Positions 31,801 to 38,602 of a DNA stretch of 64,000 bases are shown piece after piece (positions within the stretch are counted from its first letter, which is position 1; each line of letters opens with the position of its first letter). The notes beneath the pieces were generated by a model, which was given only the letters and a program-made list of their open reading frames with translations, did not search any database and was not told the origin of the DNA. This DNA comes from Clostridium beijerinckii (GTDB lineage Bacteria; Bacillota; Clostridia; Clostridiales; Clostridiaceae), in NCBI RefSeq assembly GCF_018223745.1, contig NZ_CP073653.1, forward strand, positions 5,382,001 through 5,446,000, written 5' to 3'. The position numbers and the translations under genes are program-made.

Positions 31801-32130
31801 ATAGTCCTTTGCCACTACAAAAATGCGTGGAATAAGTTCCCTATTTTCATTATCTTCATTTGTATTGTTATCTTTATTTCTATTGTAATTAACATTACCT
31901 ATAGAAGATAGTCCCTGAAAATAATCTATAGGCATCTCAATCTTTATCGCTTTGTACTCTTTTTCTATTAAGTATATATTATCAAGAAGCCATTCAGATG
32001 CCCCAAGCACTTTATATCCGTTCTTAGATAATTTGCTAAAGTACCTAAAATTTTCATGGATGCAAGAAAATCCATCAGCTAACTCTTTTAAAACATTCTT
32101 TCTTACTCCATAAGAATTATTTCTCCTCAA
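22849..32130 (-). CDS. Cyclic beta-1,2-glucan synthase homologue (GT84 + GH94), giant
   Basis: 3093 residues, TTG start with AAGGGAG eight bases upstream. The family builds beta-1,2-glucan from UDP-glucose at the membrane, cyclises it and trims it. Order seen: membrane-associated N-terminal region; GT84 core with LITLDEDTFMP (about 606) and RWVRGDWQ (about 752) flanked by membrane helices; middle glycoamylase-like/cyclisation region (about 1005-1460; RTSPTNIGMG, SWSGTMFEHFMP, SPWGISESAF); then two beta-sandwich parts and a C-terminal GH94 phosphorylase-like domain (DLLWLP near 2653, GDWNDGM near 2730, whose Asp is the family acid). Asn/Asp-rich inserts at about 1163, 1497-1567, 2130-2197 and 3013-3048 make it longer than typical NdvB/ChvB proteins. 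The product could be cyclic or linear glucan; the motifs for both transferase and phosphorylase are intact. Confidence 0.9.
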   Translation of the reverse strand: MRRNNSYGVRKNVLKELADGFSCIHENFRYFSKLSKNGYKVLGASEWLLDNIYLIEKEYKAIKIEMPIDYFQGLSSIGNVNYNRNKDNNTNEDNENRELIPRIFVVAKDYINNGNEIDCDKLISYINGLQGDIENGNFNNKEKIFTTGELWAFPLMLKIAIIINLSKYTNELVDIQKEIIRGRDIAEKIIDAINNNKFEEKIGSINVGKNIGPLFLREFFSVLRDNSIEDPRINDLVESKWKVNSDLDKNNIRSDLREEVLERNIGEYITFIRKIEGISWRRLFEETSFVEKILKNDPADIYNSMDFESKDYYRHKLEKMARISNADEITLASNILELARNSKNNKEENYKRHIGYYLIDEGINELKKYGNNIKTTISANTYVACNIFGTLLISFLILLISSLLGVRYTLVQYVISFLIILIPVNEIIIGLTNYTVGKVVDIRLIPKLNFSSGIPKGNKTVVVIPAIVNSKDKVKELMNKLEVAYCGNKDKNIYFALLSDFHDSEHETSPEDVEIIKSGVQYARDLNEKYSDDFKNDQGVSENRFFFFSRKRIYNKKQNVFMGRERKRGKLMEFMALIRGGKNHTYNVFSSDIQELKQVKYLITLDEDTFMPRESAFKLVGAMSHILNIPHIKGNIVARGYGIMQPKVSISLEAKNQTYFSKVFGGEEGVDGYSVAYSDTYQDLFGEGSFTGKGIICIDEFYKVLSNSIKDDTVLSHDLLEGGIARCGLLSDVEFIDGYPAFYESSCKRLHRWVRGDWQLIGWLFSNKINLLYKWKIFDNLRRSLLAPNLLLALILSLTVLFGRSQVALLAFLALITPLVFVVTDFVVTPKNKLMGAFKTLEQIVLIVSFIPYQAFLMLDAIIVTLYRVMFSKKNLLEWQSAELVEKNSRNNFINYLKRMWIAPIMGLLVLYLSFYSSLGVVTYSVVVAALWIVSPYMAYTISIKRPEHKKNTLKNEEKTYLRKISRRIYAYYEDFVNEENNYLAPDNYQEKPFKGVAHRTSPTNIGMGITSSIAAYDLGYITMAEFVDRIELILNSMKTLQKVNGHYLNWYDTKTKEPLWPRYVSTVDSGNLLGNLWVLKRSMEELKHNKVIRVKEVTSLNDIYKIIEDEAPNLKLKFSSHINIGEYINVLNEISFKLQDLKETEQIISLKQKLKSENNNMNNENNLSDEEENSIGELKLESEETRYWIDKLIGEVRKKISYYNFIFEGIEKLYSKEFFEGVPDIVELIHRCENYRRKNGDNFRGKFREKINNFKNYIDKIDNIIQDIDKITEEMDFTFLYDKTRGLFSIGYNVEENSLGNSYYDLLASESRIASFVAIAKNDVPSSHWFKLGRSMTNAFHTHSLVSWSGTMFEHFMPSLIMRNYPKTLLSQTYKSVIKAQKSFAKQKKSPWGISESAFYEFDAAENYQYKAFGVPGLGLKRGLEDDLVISPYSTLMAISFDKDSGIKNLKELEKLGALGRYGFIEALDYTKARKDKYIMTLSKSDLLEQNISTNGKNYTQNVDKYEDYVDNYEKIVDNTQDKNTSYMNDKHVDNVNNVDKNDEISRIHMNNDDEGNYDNSSYPQKVNKVATYMVHHLGMSLMALDNILCNDILINRFHDLPEIKSTELLLKEKIPQNVVFERNEDFSVKNRYFEGEVLIPRVFEKVNQDSPQVLLLSNGEYSSMLTVNGNGYSKKNDTMLYRWKGNSTSDDSGMFFYIKNLNSNEYWSSTFEPCKDLGDKYSVEFNLDKAKFSRKDGNIETSMEVSISSEENFEVRKLTLNNKGDNGRSIEITSYMEVTLATFSADVVHPTFSNLFVQTEYDEKESVLIGSRRGRVKNAKIPYIFHKAVVNGDLEGSISYETSRINFIGRNRELKNPKAMDNDKALDNTVGTVLDPIMSIRTRIRLEPNSKKEIYYITGICESKEQILEICRNNNDNSKLERVFKNYSISAQLELKTLGIRSAIANIFQSAASSIFFLTNTRKNREEYISNISMHQKDLWAYGISGDLPIIMLSIENEEDINLVYTMVKFHNYLRIKGVKLDLIIYNNEEVSYDEPLQKNIMEVIRSSNVGNYLNKAGGIFIHNKATMDAEIKDLLIGISRVYVDKNNPLSSYAYNEKNFNRYVDLDDEGLDSRIALRNNSRFKDKYKNENINEDTDGENIPYEVYDNDEEVINIHDLIKNINEPEDQDDIDELEIDKKSNQSKKERELVYNSEISSLVDLDLDVSKDSNNYSKDADEDPDVRDLDFFNGYGGFCKKDNSYIIKLSNYRNTPAPWINVISNDDFGFHISEVGSGYTWCGNSRENKITPWSNDYIRDPIGEALYIKDNDSGEYFSITPKPVRDSGDYLIKHSFGYSEYRHTAYNIKGKLEIFAPKNERLKIQRVTLENLSNEDRSVSLFYYAKLVLGVYEYDSSRYISTYIGGDESHYKETIDVVNGSSIKNSNEDFTFKNKFIGAHNPYSEYFGKLNAYLTIIGGKELSFTGDNKEFLGIGGEIFSPEALKHNRLSNKSGGIYDPCLAAQTSIMLRKGEKKELLILFGQDEKEKIDELISKYKIFGNAESELDKVKQYWSNFLGNIQVKTPDKSLDYLLNGWLLYQTLSCRYLSRSAFYQSGGAYGFRDQLQDSMSLGFVNPEITKAQILRSASRQYVEGDVQHWWHPVVNSGIRTRFSDDLLWLPYVTAEYINSTGDYEILNASAPYLEDEPLREGEDERYTIVNQSSKEGTIYEHCLKAIEKSLKFGIHNIPLMGSGDWNDGMSTVGNEGKGESVWLGWFLYSILESFIEIADKQNDKQTKEHFEERREFIRDNLEKNAWDGGWYRRAYFDDGTPLGSRENPECRIDSLAQSWAIISGAGQKERSIEAMEAVDNNLVKKDKGMILLLAPPFSNSKLEPGYIKGYVPGVRENGGQYTHAAVWVILALTKLGLGDKAVNYFNMINPINHAKTELECMTYKVEPYVMAADVYIKEPHAGRGGWSWYTGASGWMYRVGVENILGLRKVQDKGYAINPCIPKAWNEFEIKITNEKEDYIIKVSRLNQENINEVNNNQMNNSKNKVNNSEVIRNKNEEINGESRISKQGRNIINTNNMKVIINGENIKDNIIPRNRGKLDVFVYF
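27434..27622. other. DnaA-box-like 9-mers inside the glucan synthase gene
   Basis: Four perfect TTATCCACA matches (27506, 27593, 27614 and, inverted, 27434) and two single-mismatch copies (27515, 27572) lie in 190 bp that encode the VDN/VDK-rich linker. On the coding strand GTGGATAA(C/G) reads Val-Asp-Asn/Lys, so the codons themselves create the boxes. Confidence 0.5.
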
Positions 32131-32439
32131 GTAAAAAACTCCCTTCTTACTATTGGTATATTCAAAAAAACAATAAGTTAATATGATAATCTATTTATCT
32201 TTATACTTTATAAATATAACTTCCCAAAAGTACCTCGCTATGAGGAAATCATACTTTTTATCTAAATATAAACACATAACTTTCATTATTTATTATTTTC
32301 TTTCATACACCTAACATTAATAACAATTACCCAACGGAGATATTTTTACCAAAATTATAAAAAGTATTCTTAAATTCAAATGTTATCTGCCGGAATAAAA
32401 AAATTATAAAAGATTTAACTACATTCTAATTTCATAAAT
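32131..32439. other. Upstream region of the glucan synthase gene
   Basis: About 310 bp without a gene. It must hold the promoter of the TTG-start gene, but no confident boxes were identified by eye. Confidence 0.4.
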
Positions 32440-32487
32440 AAGAAAAAAAAAGATGACTTCTGCTTAATGCAGAAATCATCCTTTTAA
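32440..32487 (-). terminator. Strong terminator of the Ig-like repeat protein gene
   Basis: GATGACTTCTGC / GCAGAAATCATC (one mismatch, short loop) is followed on the minus strand by a run of eight or more T. It lies about 40 bp after the stop at 32526. Confidence 0.92.
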
Positions 32488-32525
32488 ATAGTATGTTTTA
32501 AAAATATATTGACAGATATATAGTT

Positions 32526-35500
32526 TTAGTTGTTAATCCAAGCTCCACTTGTATCTAATCTATAACCGTCAATCTCAGTGTCGCCTGCCATACTGCCGTC
32601 AGAATATAAGTAGTACCAACTGCCATCCACATATGTCCAGCCTGTTGCCATAGCTCCATTGCTCTTTAAGAAATACCACTTACCATCAATGAATTTCCAT
32701 CCTGTTTCCATATAGCCTAAAGCACCATAGCTTCTACCGTCGCATAAGTAGTACCACGTACCATTACTATCTTTAAACCAACCAGTGTCCATTCTTCCAT
32801 CTCTGCCCAAGTGGAACCATTGTCCTACTGTATCTTTTCCATCATATACCCAGTCCCCACTTTCAGACTTGTACCATCCGGTTATCATAGTTCCAGCATT
32901 GTCAAAGAAATACCAATAACCATTATCTAATTTCCAACCAGTTTGATTGTTTTTGTTAAGTTTTACTATTGTAAAATCACTAAATTTATTTACTGTAAAC
33001 TTAATTCCAAAGACTCCTGCTGCATATTCAACTACTTGACCTTTTTCAAGAACCTTTTCTCCATCGCTATGTTCAATGAATACCCCAAGATCATTCAAGA
33101 AAGCTTGTCTTTCAGTTGCATCAGTTGGAAGAGTAATTCCTTTTAGCGGTAATACAATATCTACAGCCCTTTGACTCATATTTGTTTCTATAGTCATTGG
33201 TGTTCCTAATACTTGTACGCCATTATTTCCTGATACAGCTTTTATTATAGCTTGTTGATTTGCTGTTGTCTTGATTTCTGTCTGCCTTGTTTCATCCTTT
33301 ATTGGAACTAATCTGAAATACAAATCTCCATTTAATTGTCCACTTTGTGCTAAACCTTGAACAGATTCTTTTGGTAATGAAACTATAGCACCACCTGTTT
33401 CTATTTGTAAATTTACATTTCCACTTGAAAGCGCTGTTAGTGTTTCTTTAGGTATATTAACCTTAGTTTCAGATACATCATTATCTGTATCTGTAGCAAC
33501 TATTCTTGCTGTATCTTTTCCTTCACTCGTTAATGCACCTACTGTTTCTTTAGCTTTATCAGGTGTATAAGTTACAATATCCTTTTTAGTTCCATCACTT
33601 GCTGTTGTTCTTTCAATTACAGTTTTTGATATTGAAGTGTCACTTTTTCCGTCTGTAACCTTCACTGTAATTTTTTCTGTAGAACTTGTATTGCTACTAG
33701 ATGTTGATGAGCTACTGTGACCTGATGAACCTGAACTACCACTTGATGAATTCCCTGAAATCTTTGATGTAATCTTTTCAAAAGTTTTATCTATATAAGA
33801 TACTACTAATTTAATATATTTACCTATATCGCTACTGATCAACTTGTAAGTTGATCCTTCACCAACTAGTGTTCCATTATCAGCATCATTGCCTGATATT
33901 CTATACCATTTATATGTTACTGCTGAAGATGTAGTTACACTTAAGCCATTTTCATCTATTAAAAGAGCTTCTAAAGTATTATCTACTTTTTGATTTCCGC
34001 TAATTCTTACAGCTGCTGGTGTTGTTGTATCAGTATCATTAGGTAAATCAATTTCAAATTCTGCACTTACGCTTATATCATCATGTACATTAGTATCCAT
34101 TCTACTTGCATTAGTTTTTCCATCACTCCAGTTTACGAAATGATAACCTGTATCAGGTACTGCTGTAACTGTAGTTCCATCAGATCCTTCATCCACCGTC
34201 TGCGATAAATCCCCCTCAATTGTTCCACCTGCTTCTGCTGTATAGTTAAGGGTGTATGTTACTGCTGCTGATGTCATTACTGTTATTGTTGCTGTTCCTT
34301 TTTTACTTGTATCAAATGTTGATGTCGCTGTTATTGTATAATCTCCTGGTGCTGCATCTGATGCTACTGTTACTAAACCATTTGAATCTACTGTTACTTT
34401 TCCGCTTGCATCACCGCTTGACCACGTTACTGTTTCTGCTGCTCCCCCAACTGCAATTACTGTTTTTATCAATTGTTTATTTTCGCCTTGTACTATACTT
34501 GCAGTTGTCGGATCTACTGCAACACTATTTACTGCTGGCGCCACTGGCGCTGCGCTTACTGTTATTGTTGCTGTTCCTTTTTTGCTTGAATCAAATGTTG
34601 ATGTCGCTGTTATTGTATAATCTCCCGGTGCAGCATCTGATGCTACAGTTACTAAACCATTTGAATCTACTGTCACTTTTCCGCTTGCATCACTGCTTGA
34701 CCACGTTACTGTTTCTGCTGCCCCTCCTACTGCAATTACTGTTTTTGTCAATTGTTTATTTTCACCTTGTACTATACTTGCAGTTGTCGGATCTACTGCA
34801 ACACTATTTACTGCTGGCGCCACTGGCGCTGCGGTTACTGTTATTGTTGCTGTTCCTTTTTTGCTTGTATCAAATGTTGATGTTGCTGTTATTGTATAAT
34901 CTCCTGGCGCCGCATCTGATGCTACAATTACTAATCCTGTTTCATCTACTGTCACTTTTCCGCTTGCATCACTGCTTGACCACGTTACTGTTTCTGCTGC
35001 CCCTCCTACTGCAATTACTGTTTTTGTCAATTGTTTATTTTCACCCTGTACTATACTTGCAGTTGTCAGATCTACTGCAACACTATTTACTGCTGGCGCC
35101 ACTGGCGCTGCGGTTACTGTTATTGTTGCTGTTCCTTTTTTGCTTGTATCAAATGTTGATGTCGCTGTTATTATATAATCTCCTGGCGCAGCATCTGATG
35201 CTACAGTTACTAATCCTGTTTCATCTACTGTCACTTTTCCGCTTGCATCACTGCTTGACCACGTTACTGTTTCTGCTGCTCCGCCTACTGCATTTACTGT
35301 TGATTCTAATTGTTTAGTTTGCCCTTGTACTACGCTTGCAGTTTCAGGACTTACCGAAACACTATTTATTGCTGCCGCTGGCGTTACTGTTATTGTCGCT
35401 GTTCCTTTTTTGCTTGTATCAAATGTTGATGTCGCTGTTATTGTATAATCTCCCGGTGCAGCATCTGATGCTACAGTTACTAATCCTGTTTCATCTACTG

Positions 35501-37289
35501 TCACTTTTCCGCTTGCATCACTGCTTGACCACGTTACTGTTTCTGCTGCTCCCCCAACTGCAATTACTGTTTTTGTCAATTGTTTATTTTCACCTTGTAC
35601 TATACTTGCAGTTGTCGGATCTACTGCAACACTATTTACTGCTGGCACCACTGGCGCTGCGGTTACTGTTATTGTTGCTGTTCCTTTTTTGCTTGTATCA
35701 AATGTTGATGTCGCTGTTATTGTATAATCTCCCGGCGCAGCATCTGATGCTACAGTTACTAATCCCGTTTCATCTACTGTCACTTTTCCGCTTACATCAC
35801 TGCTTGACCACGTTACTGCTTCTGCTGCTCCACCTACTGCATTTACTGTTGATTCTAATTGTTTAGTTTGCCCTTGTACTACGCTTGAAGTTTCAGGACT
35901 TACCGAAACACTATTTATTGCTGCCGCTGGCGTTACTGTTATTGTCGCTGTTCCTGTCTTACTTGTATCAAATGTTGATGTTGCTGTTATTGTATAATCT
36001 CCTGGCGCAGCATCTGATGCTACAGTTACTAATCCTGTTTCATCTACTGTTACTTTTCCGCTTGCATCACCGCTTGACCACATTACTGTTTCTGCTGCTC
36101 CACCTACTGCATTTACTGTTGATCCTAATTGTTTATTTTGCCCTTGTACTACACTTGCAGTTTCAGGACTTACTGAAACACTATTTATCACCGCTTGCGT
36201 TATATTTACAGTCACTGTTCCAATTGCTTGAGTCTCAACTCCACCCGAGGATATATTTAATTGTATTTCATACACTCCATTATTTATACTACCGCTAGGT
36301 GTGACCACTGCACTTAATGAATTTGTTGCATGAGATGCAATGGTATCACTTTCCTTTTGTAACTGAACACTCCATCCATCAATATTAGATATAGAATAAG
36401 TGACATCTTGTGAATTATTACTAGAATTAGTTACATTAAATGTTAAAGTAACAGGACCCCCTACCGTTATTCCATTATCAGCTGATGCTGTTATTGAAGA
36501 AGCTATAAAGCTTTCAATTGCACTGACTTTCCATGTTGAATTCGCAGCCAATGAGCTAGTATTCCATTCCAATGCATACCCGTTATCTGTGTTTACATTA
36601 TCATCAATAGTATTACTGAGTGTCTCACCACCACAAACTTCGTTAGCTACAATATCATATTCTTGAGATGTATAAGAATTAGGTGTGGTTATTCCTTGCA
36701 TTCCTAATCTTTGAGTAACACCATTATCTGTTTTAGTTACACCAATAGTATGAGTGGGAGCGTCCCAAAATCCTGCCCCATTATCACCACCATTAAGATA
36801 AGTATCTTCTCCTCGTAAAAAGTGTATATTATTTATTAATGATCCACTTATATTATTGAATGACCAATCAAGTTTTATATACTGAGAATTTAAAGAAGGT
36901 AACGTTACTTTTTGTGTAACTTCAATTAATCCTGCATCCCAAACAGTAGTAACCGAATTACTGTCTGCTGTTTGAGTTTTAACTGCAGCTAAGATAGAAT
37001 TTATATTCCCTCCATTATCTGCCGTATAATATCCACCTATAGTGTATAGCTGCCCATCAACATTTAATACTGCTCCAGATGGTGCATAATATTGTTGCTG
37101 AAAGTCACTTCCATTATATTTTTCTACATAAATTTCTCCAGTACCATCAATTGTAACTTTCAAAGACCCGTTACTTGTTTGCCCCCCAATTACATATGAT
37201 GATAATGCATAAACTTTTTTGGTTGGCAATAATATTGTAAAAATCATTACAACGACTACCACCCAACTTAAAATTCTTTTTTGTTCCAA
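32526..37289 (-). CDS. Large surface protein with seven Ig-like repeats and wall-binding repeats
   Basis: 1587 residues; TTG start with GGAGGGG upstream. It has a signal peptide (WVVVVVMIFTILLP, cleavage near VYA), then an N-terminal beta-rich domain (about 30-260). A COG1470/NEW3-like segment (about 270-365) comes next, followed by seven nearly identical 90-residue Ig-like domains (about 366-1010; VQGQ/VQGENKQL, AVGGAAETVTWSS, GTATITV; bacterial Ig-like group 2 type). An InlB/Flg_new-like repeat follows (about 1010-1080; GYHFVNWSDG), then a Ser/Gly linker (near 1180), a further domain with DFTIVKL near its end, and choline-binding-type wall repeats (about 1450-1587). It is an elongated stalk tethered to the wall; adhesion or matrix function is inferred. 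The near-identity of the repeats suggests copy-number variation. Confidence 0.85.
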   Translation of the reverse strand: MEQKRILSWVVVVVMIFTILLPTKKVYALSSYVIGGQTSNGSLKVTIDGTGEIYVEKYNGSDFQQQYYAPSGAVLNVDGQLYTIGGYYTADNGGNINSILAAVKTQTADSNSVTTVWDAGLIEVTQKVTLPSLNSQYIKLDWSFNNISGSLINNIHFLRGEDTYLNGGDNGAGFWDAPTHTIGVTKTDNGVTQRLGMQGITTPNSYTSQEYDIVANEVCGGETLSNTIDDNVNTDNGYALEWNTSSLAANSTWKVSAIESFIASSITASADNGITVGGPVTLTFNVTNSSNNSQDVTYSISNIDGWSVQLQKESDTIASHATNSLSAVVTPSGSINNGVYEIQLNISSGGVETQAIGTVTVNITQAVINSVSVSPETASVVQGQNKQLGSTVNAVGGAAETVMWSSGDASGKVTVDETGLVTVASDAAPGDYTITATSTFDTSKTGTATITVTPAAAINSVSVSPETSSVVQGQTKQLESTVNAVGGAAEAVTWSSSDVSGKVTVDETGLVTVASDAAPGDYTITATSTFDTSKKGTATITVTAAPVVPAVNSVAVDPTTASIVQGENKQLTKTVIAVGGAAETVTWSSSDASGKVTVDETGLVTVASDAAPGDYTITATSTFDTSKKGTATITVTPAAAINSVSVSPETASVVQGQTKQLESTVNAVGGAAETVTWSSSDASGKVTVDETGLVTVASDAAPGDYIITATSTFDTSKKGTATITVTAAPVAPAVNSVAVDLTTASIVQGENKQLTKTVIAVGGAAETVTWSSSDASGKVTVDETGLVIVASDAAPGDYTITATSTFDTSKKGTATITVTAAPVAPAVNSVAVDPTTASIVQGENKQLTKTVIAVGGAAETVTWSSSDASGKVTVDSNGLVTVASDAAPGDYTITATSTFDSSKKGTATITVSAAPVAPAVNSVAVDPTTASIVQGENKQLIKTVIAVGGAAETVTWSSGDASGKVTVDSNGLVTVASDAAPGDYTITATSTFDTSKKGTATITVMTSAAVTYTLNYTAEAGGTIEGDLSQTVDEGSDGTTVTAVPDTGYHFVNWSDGKTNASRMDTNVHDDISVSAEFEIDLPNDTDTTTPAAVRISGNQKVDNTLEALLIDENGLSVTTSSAVTYKWYRISGNDADNGTLVGEGSTYKLISSDIGKYIKLVVSYIDKTFEKITSKISGNSSSGSSGSSGHSSSSTSSSNTSSTEKITVKVTDGKSDTSISKTVIERTTASDGTKKDIVTYTPDKAKETVGALTSEGKDTARIVATDTDNDVSETKVNIPKETLTALSSGNVNLQIETGGAIVSLPKESVQGLAQSGQLNGDLYFRLVPIKDETRQTEIKTTANQQAIIKAVSGNNGVQVLGTPMTIETNMSQRAVDIVLPLKGITLPTDATERQAFLNDLGVFIEHSDGEKVLEKGQVVEYAAGVFGIKFTVNKFSDFTIVKLNKNNQTGWKLDNGYWYFFDNAGTMITGWYKSESGDWVYDGKDTVGQWFHLGRDGRMDTGWFKDSNGTWYYLCDGRSYGALGYMETGWKFIDGKWYFLKSNGAMATGWTYVDGSWYYLYSDGSMAGDTEIDGYRLDTSGAWINN
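34265..36195 (-). repeat. Seven tandem ~270-280-bp coding repeats
   Basis: Each unit encodes one Ig-like domain. Long stretches of the units differ by only a few bases. Two unit types (SVSVSPETA..VQGQ and SVAVDPTTA..VQGEN) partly alternate, pointing to duplication by recombination of a larger unit. Confidence 0.9.
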
Positions 37290-37616
37290 GAAATACCCCT
37301 CCTCATAAATTAATTTTACCTTTTTAAATTTAATAAATCCCCCTCCTCATTAAATTAGCTTTAATTTTCAAAGCTTTAAATCCATAAATTTTATACGTCT
37401 TTATAAATATATTTTTGAAGAATCTTTATCACTAAAACTTGAATTCTATGAGAAAAAATCTAATCTTACTGATAGATATCCTTACTAACTAAAGTTAATA
37501 TTATAATCCCAATACCGAATTTTGAATATTTAATTATCTATGACATGTTCAAAAATAGAAATTTAGCAAAATCTAAGTTCTATATAAAATGAGAAAAAAA
37601 CTTAGAGGTGAATATT
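37290..37616. other. Upstream region of the Ig-like repeat protein gene
   Basis: About 330 bp of AT-rich sequence. No certain promoter or repeat was recognised. The plus-strand transposase remnant begins at its right edge. Confidence 0.4.
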
Positions 37617-37835
37617 ATGGCACACAAGCGTTATGAAATATCTGGTTAATTATGAAATCAAATAAAGGATTTATTCCAGGTGCAAAAGCTTGACATCCTT
37701 CGATGAATAATATGGTGATGTGATGTTTAACGCAATTTTATCGTTCTCACGAAGCAAAGCTGCATCGTTTGACCGACCAGAACGCTTGTATTTATGAAAA
37801 ACAGTATATATAGACAGTCTTGTAAATAGTATAGG
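37617..37835 (+). pseudogene. Decayed IS5-type transposase N-terminus
   Basis: The start ATG GCA CAC AAG CGT TAT GAA ATA gives MAHKRYEIS, then stops interrupt. Following frameshifts, the frames give NQIKDL, PGAKA, HPSMNN, VMFNAIL and KTVY. These fragments line up in order with the N-terminal domain of IS5-family transposases (MAHKRYEIS...PG....GHP..NNR.MFNAILW...WRDLPERYG.WKTVY). At least two stop codons and two or three frameshifts are present, and the DDE region is missing. An AGAGGTGAATATT site precedes the ATG. A long-dead insertion; the terminal repeats were not located. Confidence 0.75.
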
Positions 37836-38545
37836 ACAATTATTTTTTCAGATATGCCTTAATTATTTAATTATTATTATTATATTACATAATATTACCT
37901 AATTTCAATATTTACAACAAATATTACTTTATTCATTTTATAGATTTTCAGATATAACTATAATTATTTTAAATAAATTATGAAATTTACACTAAAAAGT
38001 TCTCTTTTAACTTTTAATTACCGGAATAAACTTTTCTTTACATAATATATGTGAATGTTTTGATATATTTTTAAATAAAAACATATCAAAACACAAAAAA
38101 TATATATTTTGTAAATTGCAAAATTCAAGAATATAACTTGAGAAAACATTCCCACTAATATAAATCCAAAAGATTAGATGTATTAAAATCAGACACTGTA
38201 GTGGAGCAATCAAAAAACGACTAATGATAGGGAAAATTTAAAATTCAAAGAAATGCCTTAATTACTTAGTTAACAATATCTTGTTTGAAGATGAATCGAT
38301 GATTAGAACTAATGTTCTAAAATTAAATATTTTTTCAACCTTATTTAAAATTTTTCGGTAATAGAATATTAACTAAGTCTTTAGATCTGCTATTTCCCCA
38401 ATATCCTTTAATTCAGATTTAGAGCTTGATAAATAATTTAATATTTACCATGCATTATAACTTGTGGTTTCACCAGAATAATATTCATTTTACCAATTCT
38501 TTTTATATTATTAAGTTATTACTTTAAACTCATTCTAAATAACAA
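37836..38545. other. Intergenic region after the transposase remnant
   Basis: About 700 bp, very AT-rich. A TTG-start frame on the minus strand (38007-38213) has no ribosome binding site and no recognisable product. It is probably decayed insertion-sequence flank. Confidence 0.4.
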
Positions 38546-38594
38546 AATAGAGCCTACTCAAATTATATTTTATTGAGTAAGGCTCTATTTTTTT
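38546..38594 (-). terminator. Terminator of the aminopeptidase gene
   Basis: AATAGAGCCTACTCAA / TTGAGTAAGGCTCTATT forms a long stem with one bulge and A/T tracts on both sides, ending about 9 bp from the stop at 38603. Confidence 0.85.
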
Positions 38595-38602
38595 AAATTC
38601 TA

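Noticed and set aside
34265-36195. CRISPR-like direct repeats
   Set aside because: The repeat unit is about 270 bp, in frame and protein-coding; there are no short repeats with unique spacers and no cas genes.
34256-36298. Long Leu-rich open frames on the plus strand opposite the Ig-like repeats
   Set aside because: They are the antisense shadow of the tandem coding repeats: very biased composition, no ribosome binding sites, and they follow the repeat period.
38007-38213. 68-codon minus-strand frame
   Set aside because: TTG start without a ribosome binding site in very AT-rich DNA beside a transposase relic; composition looks random.
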